Shown: positions 1-7,503 of the stretch, one piece after another
Layout: every line of letters begins with the position of its first letter
Numbering within the stretch: position 1 is the first letter of the stretch
Source of the DNA: Chamaesiphon sp. GL140_3_metabinner_129_sub
GTDB lineage: Bacteria > Cyanobacteriota > Cyanobacteriia > Cyanobacteriales > Chamaesiphonaceae
Direction of reading: 5' to 3'
Assembly (NCBI GenBank): GCA_025358725.1
Contig: JANYIT010000244.1
Coordinates: 1-32,631 of the forward strand
Length of the DNA: 32,631 bases
Position numbers and translations under genes: made by a program
Notes under the pieces: generated by a model
Seen by the model: only the letters and a program-made list of their open reading frames with translations
Databases searched by the model: none
Told to the model about the DNA's origin: nothing

Positions 1-320
1 ACTTGACTTTCTCTCTTCCTGGGGAGATTTTCTAGTGTCTTTCTTTTTGGCTACTCAAGCTCTTGTTTTTCTGTCTCTACTTTGTGTGCGATCCGACAAT
101 ACGGGTGTCATCACCCGCCAACCTCATTGTCGTCTAACAAGCCTCGATCGTCAAATCTAGCGGCAACTCACAGATTGATTCAGTAATTTTAGAAGGGATC
201 AAGCAGATGCAATTCAACCCGCCAGGAAAAATCATCAAAGGAATAATTAAAGCGAATATTTTATTATGAGATTCAAAATAAAAATGATTTTCAAATCAAA
301 CACAACACAACACCTAATTC
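1..320. other. Left-edge non-coding region upstream of exbB
   Basis: No convincing gene. The region is AT-rich toward the exbB start and contains a small perfect hairpin (6-bp arms 102-107 and 112-117, loop 108-111). A frame open from the window edge to a TAG near 160 has no recognisable protein character. A weak Fur-box-like stretch lies at about 280-298 (10 of 19 matches to the classical consensus by eye), 22 bp before the exbB start. Confidence 0.5.
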
Positions 321-980
321 ATGGATTTAACTAAACTATTTGTTTCAGGGGGTATCGTCATGTATCCCTTACTCTTCGCCTCGATTCTTGTTGTCGCTCT
401 GGCTATCGAACGGCTCTATTTCTGGTTCAAACTTGGGCGTAAGCAACAACAATTAATCCGCACAGTATTAGACTTGTATCAACAGCAACCGATACTCGCG
501 ATCAACAGATTAAAACGCGAACAAAACTTACCCATTGCTAGAATTTTCTTAGCAGCTATCAACTTACAAGATGCCACCCCTGAAGAATTTTGCCTCGCAC
601 TGGAAAGCGAAACCTATCAAGAAATTCCGATTCTCCGTCGCTTTAATAATGTTTTTGATACTGTAATTAGTCTCGCACCATTATTTGGGTTGTTAGGTAC
701 TATTTTAGGTCTAATTGAATCTTTCTCAGATCTCAAAATTGGCACAGGTGGGAGTAGTGGCAATAGTAACGTCGTCGCAGGTATTGGAACAGCTTTAATA
801 GCGACAGCATCAGGACTAATTGTTGCTATTCTCGCGTCTATCTGCGCCAATCTCTTTCGCGGATTATACCAACGTCAACTAGACCAAATTCAAGCATCTA
901 CCACTCAATTAGAACTTATCCACCGTCGCCACTGGGAAGATCATCGCTTATTGTCGCAGACAACGAGCAATATATATTAA
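321..980 (+). CDS. exbB: ExbB/TolQ/MotA-family proton channel protein
   Basis: Inner-membrane stator subunit that, with ExbD, uses the proton gradient to drive TonB-dependent outer-membrane transport or a TolQ-like envelope function. The 219-residue length fits the family. An N-terminal membrane helix (about residues 10-32, ending ERLYFW) is followed by a cytoplasmic helical loop. Two more hydrophobic helices follow around residues 112-135 (LAPLFGLLGTILGLIESF, the family signature) and 150-178 (GIGTALIATASGLIVAI). The exbD gene starts 22 bp downstream on the same strand, so the two are almost certainly co-transcribed. No tonB gene is present in the window, so the energised partner must be encoded elsewhere. 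TolQ would be the alternative name; the ExbD-like partner does not separate the two. Confidence 0.9.
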   Translation: MDLTKLFVSGGIVMYPLLFASILVVALAIERLYFWFKLGRKQQQLIRTVLDLYQQQPILAINRLKREQNLPIARIFLAAINLQDATPEEFCLALESETYQEIPILRRFNNVFDTVISLAPLFGLLGTILGLIESFSDLKIGTGGSSGNSNVVAGIGTALIATASGLIVAILASICANLFRGLYQRQLDQIQASTTQLELIHRRHWEDHRLLSQTTSNIY

Positions 981-1002
981 CTATTCACTTTCAACTAAAT
1001 CC

Positions 1003-1404
1003 ATGCGTCTCCCCAACAACTTAGATCGAACCCCAGACATTAATGTAGTTGCTCTAATTGATGTCTTATTTGCTATTCTGATTTTTTTTATCATCACATC
1101 CCTCACGCTCACTCACAGTGAGGGTTTACCTGTCAACTTACCGATCGCTGGAACGGGAAAAAGTCAACCACAAACCAAAATTATTGTCAGTATTGATGCT
1201 CAAGGTTCGATCTCGATTAACAGCAAGTCAATCGATCTAATAACTCTAGTTCCCCAAATTCAAACACTCATTACCAAAAATGGACAAACCCTAGTCATAA
1301 TTAACGCTGACGAACAAGTCAATCATGGTCTAGTCGTAGCAATTATGGATAGGGTTCGCCAAATTCAAGGAGTGAAATTAGCCATTGCAACTAAGCAAAA
1401 ATAA
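1003..1404 (+). CDS. exbD: ExbD/TolR-family biopolymer transport protein
   Basis: Partner of the ExbB channel. It has a short cytoplasmic N-terminus, one membrane helix (about residues 13-37) and a periplasmic C-terminal domain of about 95 residues. The helix carries the conserved aspartate of the proton path (D20 in the LIDVLF motif). At 133 residues it is of normal family length. The gene lies 22 bp after exbB, consistent with a two-gene operon. The next gene is convergent. ExbD and TolR cannot be told apart from sequence alone. The family call is firm; the transported substrate is unknown. Confidence 0.9.
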   Translation: MRLPNNLDRTPDINVVALIDVLFAILIFFIITSLTLTHSEGLPVNLPIAGTGKSQPQTKIIVSIDAQGSISINSKSIDLITLVPQIQTLITKNGQTLVIINADEQVNHGLVVAIMDRVRQIQGVKLAIATKQK

Positions 1405-1425
1405 TCAGGTGAGGATATATACTAT

Positions 1426-1707
1426 CTATGCGTTGCGAGTGACTAAACCCCAGAGAAAGATCGCTACCATTGACCCTAACACTGCAAATATTAGCGAGGG
1501 AATTAAGGCTCCAGCACTAACTGCTGTGGCTGAGGCTATGGCAAACTTTCCTGTCGATATCAATGTGTATAGAGTACCTCCAAGAAATGCACCAATAATC
1601 CCTAATACCATCGTAGCAATCAATCCGCCACCTTGAGCACCAGGGTAAATCATTTTAGCAAGTGCGCCAGCTACTAAGCCAAGTACTGCCCAACCAAGAA
1701 TATTCAT
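1426..1707 (-). CDS. GlsB/YeaQ/YmgE-family small membrane stress protein
   Basis: A 93-residue protein made almost entirely of three glycine- and alanine-rich hydrophobic segments, beginning MNILGWAVLGLVAGALAK and containing GGLIATMVLGIIGAFLGG. This is the pattern of the GlsB/YeaQ/YmgE family (formerly 'transglycosylase-associated' proteins), which are small membrane proteins often induced by stress and of unclear biochemical role. A GGAG lies about 11 bases before the ATG. The gene converges on exbD with a 21-bp gap. An overlapping plus-strand reading frame in the same place is its antisense shadow. Confidence 0.85.
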   Translation of the reverse strand: MNILGWAVLGLVAGALAKMIYPGAQGGGLIATMVLGIIGAFLGGTLYTLISTGKFAIASATAVSAGALIPSLIFAVLGSMVAIFLWGLVTRNA

Positions 1708-1846
1708 AGTCTTAATTCTCCATCCTTAACGTTTAGGTTGATGCTTCAATCATACCAATTTCAATTAATATTAGAACTATTTTGAAGATCGGTTTTCCCT
1801 ATTTTAGTCGATCGGCTTACGCTGAATCTCTACGGTTAATTAATTC

Positions 1847-3214
1847 TTAACTTTTAGCTCCAAAACCACTCTTTTTAGGTGGAGACTTAGGCTTGACTTT
1901 TTCTTTGCTCACTTCCAGGACGGCGGCTTGAAACAATTCGTGTAAGTGTAGCGGAACGCTAGCTAGATCGGGAAGATCTGGTTCTAAAAATTTATTAAAT
2001 CTAGTTAATATTGAGTCGAGCTGGGAGTTGGGCGTTGGGAGTTGAGAGTGAGGTTGTTGGTTTTGATTAGCATCGAATAGTTCGAGAGTTTGATGGAGTG
2101 CGGTTTCTAGTTGCTGGGGAAATTCAGTGGCTAATCGCCGCCAGACAAAGGCGTTCATGAGTGGATCTGCTAAACATTTGCGGATAAATTGGAGATCGGC
2201 GGAGAGAAATTGAGAATCTACAGGTGCTAAGAGGGCTTTCAGGCGAGGATAATCGGCTAGAAACATCTGTCCCCAATGGGGGTGACTGAGCGCGGTAACA
2301 GCGGCTGCCGATTTTAGCTGTGGTGGTAGTTCGACTTTGGGTGATACCATCTTCCCGATGGCGGTTATTTGCCCCTGGGAGGTGCTGGAATTATTCAATC
2401 CGAGGGTTGTAGTTAAAGCTTGTAAATCTTCGGCTTCAACCCCTGCCTCGGTGGCTAGTTCATTGAGAGATTTTGACTTGTCAATTCCGGCTATTTCTAG
2501 TTGTTTGTCTACCAGCCAAGTTTGAAATTCACCAATCTGCGTTTGCAATTGGGCACCAGTTAGGGTAATTTCGTCAGTACCGAAGAATTCGACGAATCGA
2601 TCATGATAGACAGCTACAGATTCCCAGGATGCGGCTAATTGTTCGGGTGCATCACTGTAAAGATAATGCGGATAATTTTGGCGAAAAGCACCAACGGCGA
2701 CTGCTAATTTTGGTTTCCCCAATCTTCCCAAAGCAATCCAGGGTGTTACAATTGCCCAATCTATCCCTACAATCGGACTCATTTGGGCAATGATTACGTC
2801 CCCAACTTTCAGTCGGCTCATTGCCGTTTGGGACTGCGAATCGACAAACTGGATGCGATAATGTTTGGCAGTCAGCCAATTCATTACTTCTAAACCATTG
2901 GAAAATACTTGGACGATCGACAGTAACCCAACAAAGCTTTTTCGCCAACTGACTACGATCTGACGATCTGCATTGGTTAAGCCTGGTTGACTAGCAAGAA
3001 ATAATTCTAGCGGTGTTTTGCGATCGACTTCACCCTCGATCACGAATCGATGCACTAATAATTTCCGTTGTCCTGAATCTAGCTGCGGATTGCGAATCAA
3101 TTGTTGGGCGACATAGCTTTCTAAGCACACCGCCACACTCCCTTCAGCCGTTTGGATAAACTCAATAATTGCTGTCCACAATACACCAGCACGAGCAAAG
3201 ACAGGATCGAACAT
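1847..3214 (-). CDS. Conserved-looking hypothetical protein, 455 aa
   Basis: I do not recognise a named domain. The protein is soluble, with no signal peptide or membrane helix. Its N-terminal half is mixed alpha/beta (residues 1-230). The middle has a possible small helical motif (SLNELATEAGVEAEDLQAL, about residues 248-266) reminiscent of a helix-turn-helix but too weak to name. The C-terminal end is lysine/proline-rich. A low-complexity stretch at about residues 389-400 (PHSQLPTPNSQL) is encoded by a 7-bp tandem repeat typical of cyanobacterial intergenic DNA, so it looks like an inserted linker, not a conserved part. The gene lies 78 bp downstream of the small DUF6679-like gene on the same strand, with a palindrome between them. 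Confidence 0.75.
   Translation of the reverse strand: MFDPVFARAGVLWTAIIEFIQTAEGSVAVCLESYVAQQLIRNPQLDSGQRKLLVHRFVIEGEVDRKTPLELFLASQPGLTNADRQIVVSWRKSFVGLLSIVQVFSNGLEVMNWLTAKHYRIQFVDSQSQTAMSRLKVGDVIIAQMSPIVGIDWAIVTPWIALGRLGKPKLAVAVGAFRQNYPHYLYSDAPEQLAASWESVAVYHDRFVEFFGTDEITLTGAQLQTQIGEFQTWLVDKQLEIAGIDKSKSLNELATEAGVEAEDLQALTTTLGLNNSSTSQGQITAIGKMVSPKVELPPQLKSAAAVTALSHPHWGQMFLADYPRLKALLAPVDSQFLSADLQFIRKCLADPLMNAFVWRRLATEFPQQLETALHQTLELFDANQNQQPHSQLPTPNSQLDSILTRFNKFLEPDLPDLASVPLHLHELFQAAVLEVSKEKVKPKSPPKKSGFGAKS
2023..2050. repeat. Heptanucleotide STRR inside a coding region
   Basis: Four consecutive 7-bp units: GGGAGTT, GGGCGTT, GGGAGTT, GAGAGTG. This is the short tandemly repeated repeat type common between cyanobacterial genes. 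Here it lies within the 455-aa gene, in frame, and encodes the low-complexity PTPNSQL-like stretch. Confidence 0.75.
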
Positions 3215-3236
3215 AGTTTCAGCTATAGCTACTACA

Positions 3237-3267
3237 TATCCCCGACTTCTGGAAGAAGTCAGGGATA
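3237..3267. repeat. Palindromic repeat, copy 1
   Basis: Arms 3237-3250 and 3254-3267 pair at 13 of 14 positions around a 3-base loop. The core CCCGACTTCT...AGAAGTC is shared with the perfect palindrome at 6254-6286. It lies between two same-strand minus genes and could act as an attenuator or RNA-stabilising hairpin. No T-tract follows on the minus strand, so a classical terminator is unlikely. Confidence 0.8.
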
Positions 3268-3292
3268 CGAATTTGATGGTATCTTGAATTGG

Positions 3293-3598
3293 TTACTCTT
3301 CAGGGGTAGTCTTAGGACGAATTTGCTCTAATTCATGGCATTCATCAGAGACGAGCGGTTCGCTATTACCACGATGAACAGAGGCTAATTTCTGACTGAT
3401 AGAAGCGATGCTTTCTAGACGGACCATTTCTTCCCAAGCTGAGACTTCATCATCTTCATCAGTCTCATAGCGGATCGTGACTAAATCGCCCTCGATATCG
3501 GTAATCCGCGCACGCTCGATCCACCGTTGTTGGTCTCTTAGGAAAATACATACTTCCCGACCATCTTCACACATTTGATAAATCTTGCGGTGTAACAT
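3293..3598 (-). CDS. Small DUF6679-like cyanobacterial protein
   Basis: A 101-residue soluble acidic protein. The first ~65 residues (MLHRKIYQMCEDGREVCIFL..., then DQQRWIERARITDIEGDLVTIRYETDE split over two strands) look like a small beta-barrel fold and match my memory of the cyanobacterial DUF6679 family. The tail from about residue 70 is low in conservation character. Function is unknown. A strong ribosome binding site (TAGGAG, about 9 bases before the ATG) supports the start. It is the first gene of a minus-strand pair with the 455-aa protein. The domain number is from memory and should be confirmed; that the gene is real is well supported. Confidence 0.75.
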   Translation of the reverse strand: MLHRKIYQMCEDGREVCIFLRDQQRWIERARITDIEGDLVTIRYETDEDDEVSAWEEMVRLESIASISQKLASVHRGNSEPLVSDECHELEQIRPKTTPEE

Positions 3599-3951
3599 GG
3601 TAACTTCTCCTAAACGAATAAATCTGGCAGCGGAACTGGGAATCTAGTATTGATAAAAGTAGTGACTAGATTATCTTTCCCAAAATTGACTAGAAGCGAT
3701 CTGTTTAGTCGAGAATTTTCATGTAAGCAGCCGATTTTGAATTACTCGATCGATATTATAGCAACAGCGATCGTGTAGCCTATATAACTATAATACCCGT
3801 TTGCTCGTCTCTTTGCTTAATTAAGTTACGACCTATTAAGGTAAATTACTCATAGTCCAATTTGGATGAGAGAACAGGAATCAAGGGAAACACTTGCTTC
3901 CTAACAACTATCAAGCCTAAAACCTAAAACCTAAAGCCTAAAGCCTAAAAT
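3599..3951. other. Divergent intergenic region
   Basis: 353 bp between the minus DUF6679-like gene and the plus epimerase gene. It should hold both promoters. A perfect TATAAT occurs at 3789-3794 on the plus strand, but no TTGACA-like hexamer lies 16-18 bp upstream, so I do not call a promoter. The right end is a 7-bp tandem repeat running to the base before the start codon. Confidence 0.5.
3916..3950. repeat. Heptanucleotide STRR abutting a start codon
   Basis: Five uninterrupted 7-bp units: CCTAAAA, CCTAAAA, CCTAAAG, CCTAAAG, CCTAAAA. One base separates it from the ATG at 3952. It occupies the whole region where a Shine-Dalgarno sequence would lie, and none is present. Confidence 0.9.
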
Positions 3952-4821
3952 ATGTTTACCATCACCAAGCAGCCTCAAACCGAACCAGTTTATATTTTAA
4001 ATGATACCCAGAGCCAAAGTTCTCTCACAGTCTACCCCGATCGAGGTGGAATTGCCACTAGCTGGCGGGTGAACGATCGTGAGTTAATGTACCTGGATAC
4101 CGATCGGTTTACCGATCCAAGTTTGAGCGTTCGCGGTGGACTGCCGATCCTATTTCCGATTTGTGGTAATTTACCTGACAATGCTTACTCGGTTGGCGAT
4201 CAAAAATATTCGCTCAAACAGCATGGTTTTGGACGCGAGTTACCTTGGACAGTCACCCATCAATCCACCACTACCGACGCGAGTCTGACTGTGACGCTGG
4301 AAAGCAACGATGCAACCCGCGTAGTTTATCCCTTTGATTTTAGCGTTAGTTTCACCTATCGAATTAGTGGTGATGAGTTAGTTATCGACCAAACGTATAC
4401 CAATAAATCAGCCACACCAATGCCTTTTAGCAGTGGATTGCATCCTTATTTTCTCGCACCAGCTAAAGATCGCCTGACATTTGAAATTCCCTCAACCAGC
4501 TATACCGAAAAGCAGACAGGCGAAACTCATGCCTTCGCAGGAAAGTTCGATTTTAGCCAAGCTGAAATCGATGCTGCCTTTACCACCGTCACTGGTACCG
4601 TCGCTACCGTCACAGATGCCAGTCAAAATCTCACTCTTACCATGACATCGAGCGAAAACTATCGGACGATCGTCTTTTGGACTGTGGCAGATAAAGATTT
4701 TTATTGTCTCGAACCTTGGACGGCTCCACGCAATAGCTTGAATACAGGGATAGATCTATTGCATGTAGCTCCAGGGGAGACTTTGAGGACTAACGTAACT
4801 TTTGCTGCCAAGTTTACTTAA
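3952..4821 (+). CDS. Aldose 1-epimerase (galactose mutarotase)-like protein
   Basis: A 289-residue cytosolic protein of the galactose mutarotase-like beta-sandwich superfamily, which interconverts alpha and beta anomers of sugars or sugar phosphates. Visible family marks are the GGLPILFPICGNLPDN segment (about residues 62-78), a QHGFGRELPW segment carrying a likely catalytic His, the SGLHPYF motif (about residues 161-167) carrying the second His, and the CLEPWTAPRNSLNTG segment near the C-terminus with the likely catalytic Glu. No signal peptide. Substrate is not determinable; the EPW-type C-terminal motif fits the LacX/YeaD-like side of the superfamily as well as classical GalM. Its start is preceded by a 7-bp repeat and not by a Shine-Dalgarno. 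A hairpin 43 bp after the stop may terminate it. Confidence 0.85.
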   Translation: MFTITKQPQTEPVYILNDTQSQSSLTVYPDRGGIATSWRVNDRELMYLDTDRFTDPSLSVRGGLPILFPICGNLPDNAYSVGDQKYSLKQHGFGRELPWTVTHQSTTTDASLTVTLESNDATRVVYPFDFSVSFTYRISGDELVIDQTYTNKSATPMPFSSGLHPYFLAPAKDRLTFEIPSTSYTEKQTGETHAFAGKFDFSQAEIDAAFTTVTGTVATVTDASQNLTLTMTSSENYRTIVFWTVADKDFYCLEPWTAPRNSLNTGIDLLHVAPGETLRTNVTFAAKFT

Positions 4822-4863
4822 ATTAAAGTTGCAGAATTTCAAACCTCTGTGCTATATTAATCA

Positions 4864-4884
4864 AGGCGCGATATTTTCGCGCCT
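4864..4884 (+). terminator. Hairpin between the epimerase gene and tRNA-Lys
   Basis: Perfect 8-bp stem AGGCGCGA / TCGCGCCT with a 5-base loop, starting 43 bp after the epimerase stop. The descending arm is followed by AAAT, not a T-tract, so termination is plausible but unproven. It ends only 4 bases before the tRNA, so it could instead be part of the pre-tRNA leader. Confidence 0.5.
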
Positions 4885-4888
4885 AAAT

Positions 4889-4960
4889 GGGACGCTAGCT
4901 CAGTGGTAGAGCATTCGGCTTTTAACCGACTGGTCCCGGGTTCGACCCCCGGGCGTCCCA
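4889..4960 (+). tRNA. trnK: tRNA-Lys (anticodon TTT)
   Basis: A complete 72-nt cloverleaf. The acceptor stem GGGACGC pairs with GCGTCCC and the discriminator is A. The D-arm is GCTC-AGTGGTA-GAGC. The anticodon loop CTTTTAA gives TTT (Lys). The T-arm is CCGGG-TTCGACC-CCCGG. The anticodon stem pairs four of five positions, with a T/C mismatch at its outer pair. CCA is not encoded. It sits alone between the epimerase and aldolase genes, with hairpins on both sides. Confidence 0.97.
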
Positions 4961-4974
4961 TATCGAAAGCTATT

Positions 4975-5017
4975 AAACAACAAAGGGAGTAGTCTTGTAC
5001 TGCTCCCTTTGTTGTTT
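4975..5017 (+). terminator. Strong hairpin downstream of tRNA-Lys
   Basis: 18-bp stem (arms 4975-4992 and 5000-5017) with one G-U wobble and a 7-base loop. It starts 15 bp after the tRNA. The upstream arm is A-rich and the downstream arm ends TTTGTTGTTT, as in intrinsic terminators where the U-run is part of the stem. Confidence 0.85.
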
Positions 5018-5149
5018 GGCAATTTAATTTAGCGCGAATCGTATCAACACCTACAAATATTTGGTAAAGTATCCTTAGTTATTAATCATGAATTGTAGAT
5101 CGATACTCGATCGCATATTTAAAGATTTTAGATATAGGAGAAAATTCTA

Positions 5150-6226
5150 ATGGCATTAGTCCCAATGAGACTTCTGTTGGATCACGCGGCTGAAAACGGC
5201 TACGGAATTCCAGCATACAACGTCAACAACATGGAGCAGATCCAAGCAATCATGCAGGCTGCGCAAGAAACTGACAGCCCAGTAATCTTACAAGCTTCTC
5301 GCGGTGCGCGGACTTATGCTGGTGAAGCATTTCTACGCCACCTGATTTTGGCGGCTGTGGAAACATATCCAAACATTCCCATCTCCATGCACCAAGATCA
5401 TGGTAACAGTGCTGCAACTTGCTACTCAGCAATGAAACAGGGCTTTACCAGCGTCATGATGGATGGTTCCTTGGAAGCAGATGCTAAAACTCCAGCCAGC
5501 TTCGAGTATAACGTCGATGTTACCCGTCGGGTCGTCGAAGTCGCTCACGCGATCGGCGTCAGCGTAGAAGGCGAGCTAGGCTGCTTAGGTTCCCTTGAAA
5601 CAGGCATGGGCGAAGCTGAAGATGGACATGGTTTTGAAGGTGCGCTTTCTCACGACCAACTCCTCACTGACCCCGATGAAGCTGTACAATTCGTAGAAGA
5701 AACTGGTGTAGATGCACTAGCAGTTGCGATCGGTACCAGCCACGGTGCATACAAATTTACCCGCAAACCAACTGGGGAAATTTTGGCAATCAGCCGGATT
5801 GAAGAAATTCACAACCGTCTCCCCAACACTCACTTAGTCATGCATGGTTCTTCTTCTGTTCCAGAAGATCTCCTCGCAATCATCAACAAGTTCGGTGGTA
5901 AAATCCCTGAAACTTACGGTGTACCTCTCGAAGAAATTCAAAAAGGGATCAAGTGTGGTGTACGTAAAGTCAACATCGACACTGACAACCGTCTCGCCAT
6001 CACCGCAGCAGTGCGCGAAGCATTATTCAGCAAGCCTGAAGAATTCGATCCTCGCCACTTCCTGAAACCATCGATCAAATACATGCAAAAAGTATGTGCA
6101 GAACGCTACACAGCTTTCTGGGCTGCTGGTAATGCTAGCAAAATCAAAACTGCTTCCTTGGAAGAGTTTGCTGTTAAATACGCTAAAGGCGTATATCCTG
6201 CACCTAAAGTTATTGTTAGTGTCTAA
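5150..6226 (+). CDS. fbaA: Class II fructose-bisphosphate aldolase, Calvin cycle subtype
   Basis: Cytosolic zinc-dependent enzyme that joins glyceraldehyde-3-phosphate and dihydroxyacetone phosphate to fructose-1,6-bisphosphate, and sedoheptulose bisphosphate in the Calvin cycle. At 358 residues it has the usual length of the Calvin-cycle subtype. It opens [19 protein letters not shown]..., followed by [12 protein letters not shown]. The metal and catalytic region is SMHQDHGN (about residues 80-87). Later motifs are [23 protein letters not shown] and the phosphate-binding [16 protein letters not shown] at 5136-5140, nine bases before the ATG, fixes the start. A perfect 16-bp palindrome follows the stop and separates it from a convergent gene. 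Identification is very secure; the gene symbol also appears as fda or cbbA. Confidence 0.97.
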   Translation: MALVPMRLLLDHAAENGYGIPAYNVNNMEQIQAIMQAAQETDSPVILQASRGARTYAGEAFLRHLILAAVETYPNIPISMHQDHGNSAATCYSAMKQGFTSVMMDGSLEADAKTPASFEYNVDVTRRVVEVAHAIGVSVEGELGCLGSLETGMGEAEDGHGFEGALSHDQLLTDPDEAVQFVEETGVDALAVAIGTSHGAYKFTRKPTGEILAISRIEEIHNRLPNTHLVMHGSSSVPEDLLAIINKFGGKIPETYGVPLEEIQKGIKCGVRKVNIDTDNRLAITAAVREALFSKPEEFDPRHFLKPSIKYMQKVCAERYTAFWAAGNASKIKTASLEEFAVKYAKGVYPAPKVIVSV

Positions 6227-6253
6227 TCACTGGTAACTAAAGTAGGTTAGAAC

Positions 6254-6286
6254 ATAGCCCCGACTTCTTGAAGAAGTCGGGGCTAT
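6254..6286. repeat. Palindromic repeat, copy 2 (perfect)
   Basis: Perfect inverted repeat with 16-bp arms (6254-6269 and 6271-6286) about a single central base; core AGCCCCGACTTCTT. It shares its core with the palindrome at 3237-3267, so it is a dispersed element in this genome. It lies between the convergent aldolase and amidoligase genes, where it can serve as a two-way transcription stop. Confidence 0.85.
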
Positions 6287-6300
6287 TGCATTCAGATCGA

Positions 6301-7503
6301 CTAATGTGATTTGTGTTTAAGAGATGCTTTAGCAAGATTTAGCCAATCAGTTTTCTGCTGCTTGGACAAAGATAACATTTCCAGTAAGGATCTAGTATTT
6401 TCGATGGAAAATATTTTAGCCGATCTGGCTTTAATCAATTTTGACTCCAGCGCACATTCCAAAATTGATGTGAATAAAGATGCTGCATCGATGATCGGTT
6501 TACTCTCCAGATATACTGGCAAAATTCGCACCTCAATCGTATTTTTGTCAGCAATATTGTAAATGCAATTGACTAGATTAAAGTCACAATATTTGGTCAG
6601 ATTGACCTGTTGCAATTTAGCCTGAACTTCAGGCCAATCAAGATTGCGAAAGCCTGGAGCCGATACGGTTTCTAATAAAGAAGGCGACCATTGACCCAAC
6701 CGTCGGCAGTGGGGATTTGTGCTCATCAGTTGTTTGAGAATATCACCATAGATCCAGAGTAGATTAATCAGATTGGCGATCGCATGAGCCGATTGCAAAG
6801 CTGTGGCATCAAAATGAATATGAGTTGCGCCCTCCACTGGAGCCGTAAATTTGAGTGATCGAGCTAGACTCAATAAATCTTCTAATTGTTCGGCATGTCG
6901 TGTTGCTAATGGAGCCGTAATTAGCTCACAAGGTCGCTCCCTTTCGCCCGGTAAAGGTGCCGCGATCGCAATTGAAGCCCCAACCTCATCATTCACCCGA
7001 ATCATCCCGCCTAGACCAGATTCGGGAACTGTGCCAAACAACCGACCGATCGGTTGCATCACTGCTGCCAATGGCAGTTTTGGATCTGCTTGCTGTTTAA
7101 TCAGTCGTAATAATCGTTCATCATCACTGACGATTCGATACCAACCAGGCTGTGGCGAAGCATGACGGTTTAAATCGGCTTGCAATGTCAGATCGTCTAC
7201 ACATTTGGCGATCAAATTTTGGTGAGCATCTAAAACTTCATAACCGATTGTTAAATTATGAAAAATAGGCGTACCAGGTACTTTGCTTGGCTCAGATTGG
7301 GGATGAAAAAATGGTCGAATGCTACCTTGATAGTGGTTGCTAATCGCCTGAGCCAAGTCGAGGCGACTTGTTCGGGGAGGGGCTAATAATTCTACTTCAA
7401 TGCCAATTTTCCAGTTAATCGCTGTCACTATTTTTCCTAGATCTGAGGGATGCCTAAAAAAAGGGCGAACGGTGGTTGATTCACTGACGCTGATAGGGTT
7501 CAT
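6301..7503 (-). CDS. Amidoligase-family protein (glutamine-synthetase-like COOH-NH2 ligase)
   Basis: A 400-residue soluble protein of the amidoligase family, members of the COOH-NH2 ligase superfamily that form amide bonds on peptides or amino-sugar compounds using ATP. Visible motifs are GIEVE (residues 34-38, metal/ATP-binding acidic pair), SGLGGMIRVND, THIHFD (the two His at 228 and 230, Asp232) and NTIEVRILP near the C-terminus (Glu324, Arg326). These are in the expected order for the family. The ATG lies 23 bp inside the end of the upstream secreted-protein gene, so the two are translationally coupled, and the neighbour is the natural candidate for a substrate or partner. The actual substrate is unknown. 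Family assignment rests on motif recognition. Confidence 0.8.
   Translation of the reverse strand: MNPISVSESTTVRPFFRHPSDLGKIVTAINWKIGIEVELLAPPRTSRLDLAQAISNHYQGSIRPFFHPQSEPSKVPGTPIFHNLTIGYEVLDAHQNLIAKCVDDLTLQADLNRHASPQPGWYRIVSDDERLLRLIKQQADPKLPLAAVMQPIGRLFGTVPESGLGGMIRVNDEVGASIAIAAPLPGERERPCELITAPLATRHAEQLEDLLSLARSLKFTAPVEGATHIHFDATALQSAHAIANLINLLWIYGDILKQLMSTNPHCRRLGQWSPSLLETVSAPGFRNLDWPEVQAKLQQVNLTKYCDFNLVNCIYNIADKNTIEVRILPVYLESKPIIDAASLFTSILECALESKLIKARSAKIFSIENTRSLLEMLSLSKQQKTDWLNLAKASLKHKSH

Noticed and set aside
2-160. Plus-strand frame open from the window edge
   Set aside because: 52 codons with no family resemblance and unusual composition; no way to tell a real 3' end of a gene from chance.
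3766-3794. Promoter with perfect TATAAT at 3789-3794
   Set aside because: No -35-like hexamer at the right distance, and TATAAT alone is expected by chance in AT-rich DNA.
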